NCBI GenBank assembly: GCA_028641055.1
Contig: CM054057.1
Coordinates: forward strand, 405,160,814 to 405,224,813
DNA: 64,000 bases
Reading direction: 5' to 3'
Source of the DNA: Alopecurus myosuroides
Lineage: Eukaryota > Streptophyta > Magnoliopsida > Poales > Poaceae
The notes beneath the pieces were generated by a model. It ran no database searches, was not told the DNA's origin, and saw only the letters and a program-made list of their open reading frames with translations. Made by a program: the position numbers and the translations under genes. The first letter of the stretch is position 1. Each line of letters opens with the position of its first letter. Below are positions 58,085 to 64,000 of this stretch, in pieces.

Positions 58085-58701
58085 ATGAGTACTCCTGAGA
58101 ACACTAAGTTGTGTGACTTCACTAACACAAACAACAATGATTTCATTAGCACACCTATTGCTCCACCTGCTCCTACTGCTGATTTTTATGAGATAAAGCC
58201 TGCCATGTTAAATCTTGTTATGAGAGAGCAATTTTATGGTGTTAGTAATGATGATGCTGCTGCCCATCTTAATAATTTTGTTGAACTATGTGAGATGCAA
58301 AAATATAAATATGTAGATGGAGATATTTTAAACTAAAATTGGTTCCCTTCTCTTTGAGAGGAAGAGCTAAAGAATGGTTGCTATCTTTGCCTAGAAATAG
58401 TATTGATTCTTGGACTAAATGTAAAGATGCTTTCACTGGAAAATATTATCCTCCTGCTAAGATTATATCTTTAAGAAGTAGCATTATGAATTTTAAGCAA
58501 CTTGATAATGAGTATGTTGCTAAAGCTTGGGAAAGAATGAAATCTTTCGTAAAGAATTGTCCCACTCATGGACTGACTACTTGGATGATCATCCAAACCT
58601 TTTATGCAGGTCTGAAATTTTCTTCAAGAAACCTTCTGGATTCGGCTGCTGGAGGAACCTTTTATGTCCATGACTTTGGGGGAAGCAACAAAGCTTCTTG
58701 A
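58085..58701 (+). pseudogene. gag of the Athila-type element, frameshifted
   Basis: Start ATG at 58085 (MSTPENTKLCDFTNTNNND). The first part runs to a TAA at 58334-58336. The retrotransposon gag domain continues in another frame from about 58339: PFSLRGRAKEWLLSLPRNSI, WTKCKDAFTGKYYPPAKI, and CPTHGLTTWMIIQTFYAGL. A small indel near 58330 therefore separates the halves. A further stop is at 58699-58701. Protease and pol are not in the window. Confidence 0.8.
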
Positions 58702-58794
58702 TGATATGATGGTAAATTATTCTTAATGGCGCACTGAGAGAGCTACAACAGGTAAGAAGGTAAATTCTGTTGAAGAAGCCTCTTCCTTGAGTGA

Positions 58795-58799
58795 TAGGC
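58795..58799. repeat. presumed target-site duplication of element B, left copy (TAGGC)
   Basis: TAGGC lies directly before TGTGACGCCCC. The other copy would lie beyond the window end. Confidence 0.5.
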
Positions 58800-61700
58800 T
58801 GTGACGCCCCGGGACCGGGCACTATGCAGATGTCAGCATTCCCGCCAAATCCGCATAATAACCGATTCCAGGTTGCCATTTATGATAACATTACAATAGT
58901 TCACGAATAATCCACAATTACAACAGCAACCGATAGATACAAGATGACTCAAACGGGCCAGGGCTTACAACTGATACAATACAAAGATCCAAATAACAGC
59001 GGAAGAAACAAACGTCCGGCTACGGACAAGATCCAAATTGGACTAAGAGTCCTGAAGATAACCGAAGGCGTCCAATCCCTGCCCAGGCCAAGCCGGAGGG
59101 ATTCCCAAGCTAACGTCGTCAGACTTCAAACCTGTTGACTGCAAGTTGGAATTTGCAGCCACGAAAGAGATTCGTGGGTCAGTACGGTTAAGTACTGGCA
59201 AGTGGGAGAAAGCCCATACTCACAAGTTACCGGCGTAGCCAGTCATCACAAGATACAAATACTTTAGGATCAACGGAAAGGAAGGGGTTATTGCAAATAA
59301 GCTACAGCAGGCTGCACTAACCAACTACAGAGATTCTATTACTTCCAACTATCAGAAAGGAGATAAGATCGAGGATTGTAACCAACTGAAAGTAAATCCA
59401 AACAAACCCATCCTGGACCTCGCCCCTTTAGCCAAAGAAGCAATCCGAGGATAACTCACACCGTGGTATTAAAGATGAGTCAAGTTATTGTGTGAATAAC
59501 CTATTACTAGTCAAATTAGTAGTCATTGGGTGTAACATGGTTGATCATTAGGTTTAAGTTGTCCTGAGTACTTGTTAGCCAGTACTTTCACCAAGTAATC
59601 CATAACCGCGGAAAACACGGCTTCTCGAGAAGATTTACCCTGCAGGGGTGCACCATAGTAACCACACTCATGAATATCCCGCCAGATGGAATGCCTCCCA
59701 CCAAGCGGGGCACTCAACAAAATCCAACCCTTCTTCGCATCAAGCCCAAAGAACCTTGGGCGCACGGCTAATCGAGCCCAGAAGAAAATGGACCCTCATA
59801 GCACTCTAAGAACGTGTCCCCCTATATGCCGACTACGAAAGTTCCACCCGGGTACCAAGGGCTCGCAAGATCATGCATGCAGCAAATGGAAAACCCGAAC
59901 TAAATGAGGCGATTTGGACGAGATGCGAATCGGGTCAAACTGAGGGGGAGCCCATACTCCCCAAATGCGGGTAGTGCGCTCATCATGGATCAGTAGACAA
60001 GACCCTTTTCCTATTAGGGTCGACACTAGCAGGCCTCAAAACCACAAAGGGCCTCCTGCCGGTGCCTTATCATCAAATTATTATTATTACCATTAGCAAT
60101 TAACAGGTTTGATTGATTAACATCGAGCCCCCCAGAACATAATTAAGTAATAACAGAAAGTAACGGGTAACAGACTCGAGCAAAACAACCTAAGCAAGAT
60201 AGTAGGACACAGGCTCAAGCAAAGGTTATAGGAGTGGAGGTGAGGCAATATCAGGGTTAAAGGATTCATGTGATAGGTTCGTAACAGAAACAACTACTAC
60301 TAAGGCTAGCAGAAAAGAATCAACGGAAAGAATCGGTAACAAGTGATGAAAGGCAGCCATATGGCATGCAAGTGAGTATACTTGCCTGAGATCCCGCAAG
60401 GTAGCAGAACTTGTCGTTGCTCACAGCATCTCAACGTCCTATCCGGGAAGAAGCAATGAACCTCGAACAAACACCGGAATGCAACAATTACTACTACGGC
60501 AAAAGATCCAGCATGATCAAGGCATGGATGCATGACAATTTAATTGATGCATAGAAATAAACTAGTTGACAAGTTAAACAAATTTAAATGGACCCATATG
60601 CAATTTGAGTTGCATATGAAAAGCCCAGGGATTTTGGTTAGGTTATTTGTTTTCCAACTAATCAACAGGTGCTGGTGGTTTAGTATGATGCATGCAAAAG
60701 GGAAACAGCAAAATAACAACATTAGAATCAATTTAAGATAGGGTGTAGCAATTTAGAATTTTATTATTAATTTAGGGAAATTTTGGGTGCCTTAAAGGTG
60801 ACACACAAATACTTGTTGTTTTCACCCATTTAAAGTGTTCAAAACAAATAACAAAGTTGATATTTGAAAAGGTTATCAAATTTTAGTTGGATTACATGTT
60901 TCACATTTTGAAATTGGACTTTGGATTATTTAGTTATGAATTAAACAATATTAAACAAGTTTTAATTGAATTAAACAAGTTTTAAATTGTTTAGGCAATT
61001 TTAATTATCCAAAACAGAAAACAAAAATTGTATTTGAAAAGGTGAGATGAAATGGTATGGAAAACATATTTTATTTGCACTATTTGGAATAACAATGAAT
61101 TATTTATGAATTATTACAAGTGGCATTTGAATTATTTGAATTTGAATTTAAATTGCATTTTGAAAATTCAAAACAGAACACAAATAAGTTATTTGGAAAG
61201 TTTATAAAATTTGGAGCAAATTTCATATACAGGTTTTATTTACTAGACTTAGGGTTTAAAAGTTATTGATTTTTGAAGTTATGGATTTATTCTGTTATTA
61301 AAAGGATTGGAATTTTCATTAACAGAAAAGTTTTTAACTTTTGCTACCGCACGGGAACGTACCCACAGGCACTGCCCCGTGGGCCTGGTGGCCAGCGTGG
61401 CAAGAGCGTGCAAGCGTGGCCGTGACAGTCAATGACTGGTGGGCCTTGGTGCGGGGGGGAAAAAATCCCCAAAAGAAATGCGCCGCGGGCGATTCGATCC
61501 CAGGACCTCGCTCACGCGCGGTTGGGACAGAACCAGTGGGCTGCTCTGCAGTTCGCGATACCAACAGGTACGCAGACAGGGTAACGTTAACAAGCGGGTT
61601 AACTGAACTTTGGAGTTCAGTTGGCCTGAACTTTCGTCAGTCAAAACGACTGCCGCCGGTGATCGAGTGTGCTGGCGCGTGTGGGCGTGTGGTGCTGGGA

Positions 61701-62912
61701 TCGGTGATCGTGGAGGTGCGCTGGTGCATCGAGGGATCTGAGGGAGAGGGGAAGGGCTGGACGCTCACCTCGTTTCTGCCTGGCGAGGAGGTGTGGTCGC
61801 TGCCGTGGTACAGGTACGGTGAGCCGTTGCCGGCGACGGCGCGGCCACTCCGGGCTCTCCCGCCGGTGATCGAGTGGACGGTGAGCATCAGGAGACATCG
61901 CCGTTTCCATTTCCCTCACCAATCGCTCCTCGAGGTGGACAGAGATGGAAGGTGGCGGTGAGGTTTCGGTGGTTTCGGTGTGGAGTTTCAGACATGATTC
62001 AGAGGAACAGAAGTAGCGAGAGGAAGACAGGAATCGACGGCGCTGGGGTAGGAACTAGCTAGGGTTAGGTCTAGGGTAGGGCTCGGGGTAGGTAGATATA
62101 GGGGGAAGATGCTTGTACGGCGACAATCGGAGCGAGGGAGGCGGAATCGGATGGTGTTCCTGTGTTCGTACCGTGCTGACGTCGATGGGAGGAAGAAGAC
62201 AACAGAGATCAAGGGGTACTGGGCCAGGTTGGTTGGTGGGCTTGAGTGAAAAGAGAATTTGGGCTGGGGAAGGAGATAGATGGGGTGGGCTGCTGTGCTC
62301 TCTTTCTTCTCTTTTGCTGTTTTTGTTTGTTTTATATTTTTTTGTAGAAAACCAAATTTGGAAGAAATTGATAAGGTTTTGGTTAAAATAAATTCCAGAA
62401 AAATTTAGTTAAGCTATTTAGTTAATTAGAAACCACATTGCATGCTTGGATTTCAACAATTTGGTTTTAAAATGGTAGTTTGTGTTTGAAACCAAATAGA
62501 ACCAATTTTATTATTAAAACACCATTTTGAAACAACAATTTAAATAGGGTTACCCCTAGGTTTAAAATAGGCAAATTGAGTTGGTTTGGATTGGAAAATG
62601 AGTTGGAATTAATTGATTGATTAATTATTTGAGTAAAACCAACAATTTAATAAGTGATTTGATTTAGATTTTTGAGTTAGCCATTATGGTTTTAGCAAGA
62701 GGGGTAATTTATTAACAATCAATTTGATTAGAACAGAATCAACCAGTGAAAACAATTGAGTGGTTTAGTTGTTGAAATATTGAAATTGGAAATTTTGAGC
62801 AAGGTGTGAAAGTTTTAATTGATTTGAAATTTTCAGTTGATGCAAACATGATACAATGCAATGTGATGCATATGATGCAAGCAATCAAACAGGTAACACC
62901 CCAGGTGTTACA
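58800..62912 (-). repeat. 3' LTR of element B (4113 bp)
   Basis: TGTGACGCCCC ... AGGTGTTACA on the plus strand. The stem GACCCT/AGGGTC is at 60001-60021, with a loop one base shorter than in A. A GC-rich core lies at 61340-62300 and AT-rich parts around it, as in A, but that core is unlike the one in A. Confidence 0.9.
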
Positions 62913-63387
62913 GACGACACCACTAACAAGGGATTGCGCCCTCGCAATCCACCTGCTAACCCGGGAGGGGAAAGAAGTTCGACTATCGTTTCTTCGTGCT
63001 TCTAGTTGATCTCCTCGACACCACTAACAAGGGATTCTTGCTCGGAGTGACGACGATGTTCTTCCACCAGGAATCTTCCGATGATCGAACCTATTAGGTT
63101 AAGGGCTCAGAAAACGTCCACCCACGTAGGATCCTAACACTTTGAAAGATAGACAAGGGGAAGAATCCAAAACAAATAAGATGGGAGGGGAAATAGAATA
63201 GGGGTAAGGAGAAAACAAGAATCCTATTGAGATGTTTTTCCAAAATAGTTTAGCAGAAATAGCTTTTGACACTCTAGAAACAACGACCGTTAGCGAGGTT
63301 ATCCTACAGGCTTTGCGGACCCGTTGCTTCGATAACCATTCGTATCGAAACAATATCGGGAATCGGAACCAAGGCTCTGATACCATT
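62913..63387 (-). other. 475-bp internal domain of element B
   Basis: Reverse complement matches 41000-41474 at about 95% by eye with the same total length. The stem TTCGATA/TATCGAA is conserved at 63328-63349. The TTAGTGGTGTCG words recur next to the 3' LTR and about 110 bp inward. Confidence 0.85.
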
Positions 63388-64000
63388 TGTGACGCCCCGG
63401 GACCGGGCACTATGCAGATGTCAGCATTCCCGCCAAATCCGCATAATAACCGATTCCAGGTTGCCATTTATGATAACATTACAATAGTTCACGAATAATC
63501 CACAATTACAACAGCAACCGATAGATACAAGATGACTCAAACGAGCCAGGGCTTACAACTGATACAATACAAAGATCCAAATAACAGCGGAAGAAACAAA
63601 CGTCCGGCTACGGACAAGATCCAAATTGGACTAAGAGTCCTGAAGATAACCGAAGGCGTCCAATCCCTGCCCAGGCCAAGCCGGAGGGATTCCCAAGCTA
63701 ACGTCGTCAGACTTCAAACCTGTTGACTGCAAGTTGGAATTTGCAGCCACGAAAGAGATTCGTGGGTCAGTACGGTTAAGTACTGGCAAGTGGGAGAAAG
63801 CCCATACTCACAAGTTACCGGCGTAGCCAGTCATCACAAGATACAAATACTTTAGGATCAACGGAAAGGAAGGGGTTATTGCAAATAAGCTACAGCAGGC
63901 TGCACTAACCAACTACAGAGATTCTATTACTTCCAACTATCAGAAAGGAGATAAGATCGAGGATTGTAACCAACTGAAAGTAAATCCAAACAAACCCATC
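63388..64000 (-). repeat. 5' LTR of element B, partial
   Basis: Starts TGTGACGCCCC and continues to the window end, colinear with 58800-59412. Confidence 0.9.

Larger units (their letters stand above)
56308..58799 (+). mobile_element. Athila-lineage gypsy retrotransposon, 5' end
   Basis: 5' LTR, PBS and the start of gag are present; the rest is cut off by insertion of element B at 58800 and by the window end. The LTR start TGATACGTCATAAACG and the tRNA-Asp-type PBS resemble the abundant Triticeae Sabrina/WHAM-type elements; the family name is from memory and tentative. Confidence 0.8.
58800..64000 (-). mobile_element. element B: second giant-LTR/475-bp-core retrotransposon, cut by window end
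   Basis: Same family as A in the opposite orientation, inserted in the Athila-type element. The plus-strand order is 3' LTR (58800-62912, 4113 bp), internal (62913-63387, 475 bp), 5' LTR (63388 to past 64000). The first 610 bp of the second LTR are nearly identical to 58800-59410. The PBS on the minus strand is TGGTATCAGAGCC (63385-63373) with the same two-base AA spacer as in A. No coding capacity. Confidence 0.9.

Overview
This is nuclear DNA of a grass, most likely a Pooideae/Triticeae species. The evidence is one conserved chloroplast-targeted gene (Mg-chelatase subunit I) that reads like the barley and wheat protein, grass Tourist-like and Stowaway MITEs, an Athila-lineage LTR of the type abundant in Triticeae, and a landscape that is mostly nested LTR retrotransposons. 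There are no bacterial-style operons, tRNA, rRNA or CRISPR features. The species is inferred, not proven.

Layout. 1-6748: 3' part of a degraded Ty3/gypsy (Tat-type) element with a broken gag-pol, a large antisense multi-exon ORF and the 3' LTR. 7067-17579: a solo LTR of about 4 kb (D) carrying two insertions, a second 4.17-kb solo LTR (C, 7711-11876) and a small non-autonomous copia-like element (E, 14111-16464). 17580-20354: older debris, one copy of a repeat R1, and a tandem array with a unit of about 190 bp. 20355-32034: another solo LTR (F) inserted in that array; it holds two host-gene fragments (20380-22860) and a 5.0-kb Ty1/copia element (24282-29284). 32161-33137: a four-exon B3-like gene remnant. 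36508-45596: a GRF-zinc-finger gene remnant split by a complete element (A, 36961-45501). 47255-49072: degraded retroelement. 50824-52253: the intact gene, ChlI, with a MITE in its promoter region. 54389-54508: Stowaway MITE. 56308-58799: 5' end of an Athila-type gypsy element, interrupted by a second complete copy of the A family (B, 58800 to past the window end).

The most interesting signal is the A/B/C/D/F family. Elements A and B have two LTRs of 4.0-4.1 kb around an internal domain of exactly 475 bp that contains a tRNA-iMet primer-binding site, a nearby stem-loop, no ORF and no evident polypurine tract. C, D and F look like solo LTRs of related subfamilies: all have matching 5-bp target duplications and, once nested insertions are subtracted, all are about 4.0-4.2 kb long. 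This giant-LTR, miniature-core design must depend on another element's proteins.

Only ChlI looks like a functioning host gene. The other gene-like pieces are transposon ORFs with stops or frameshifts, or host-gene fragments trapped in transposons. Identity estimates and alignments here were made by eye.
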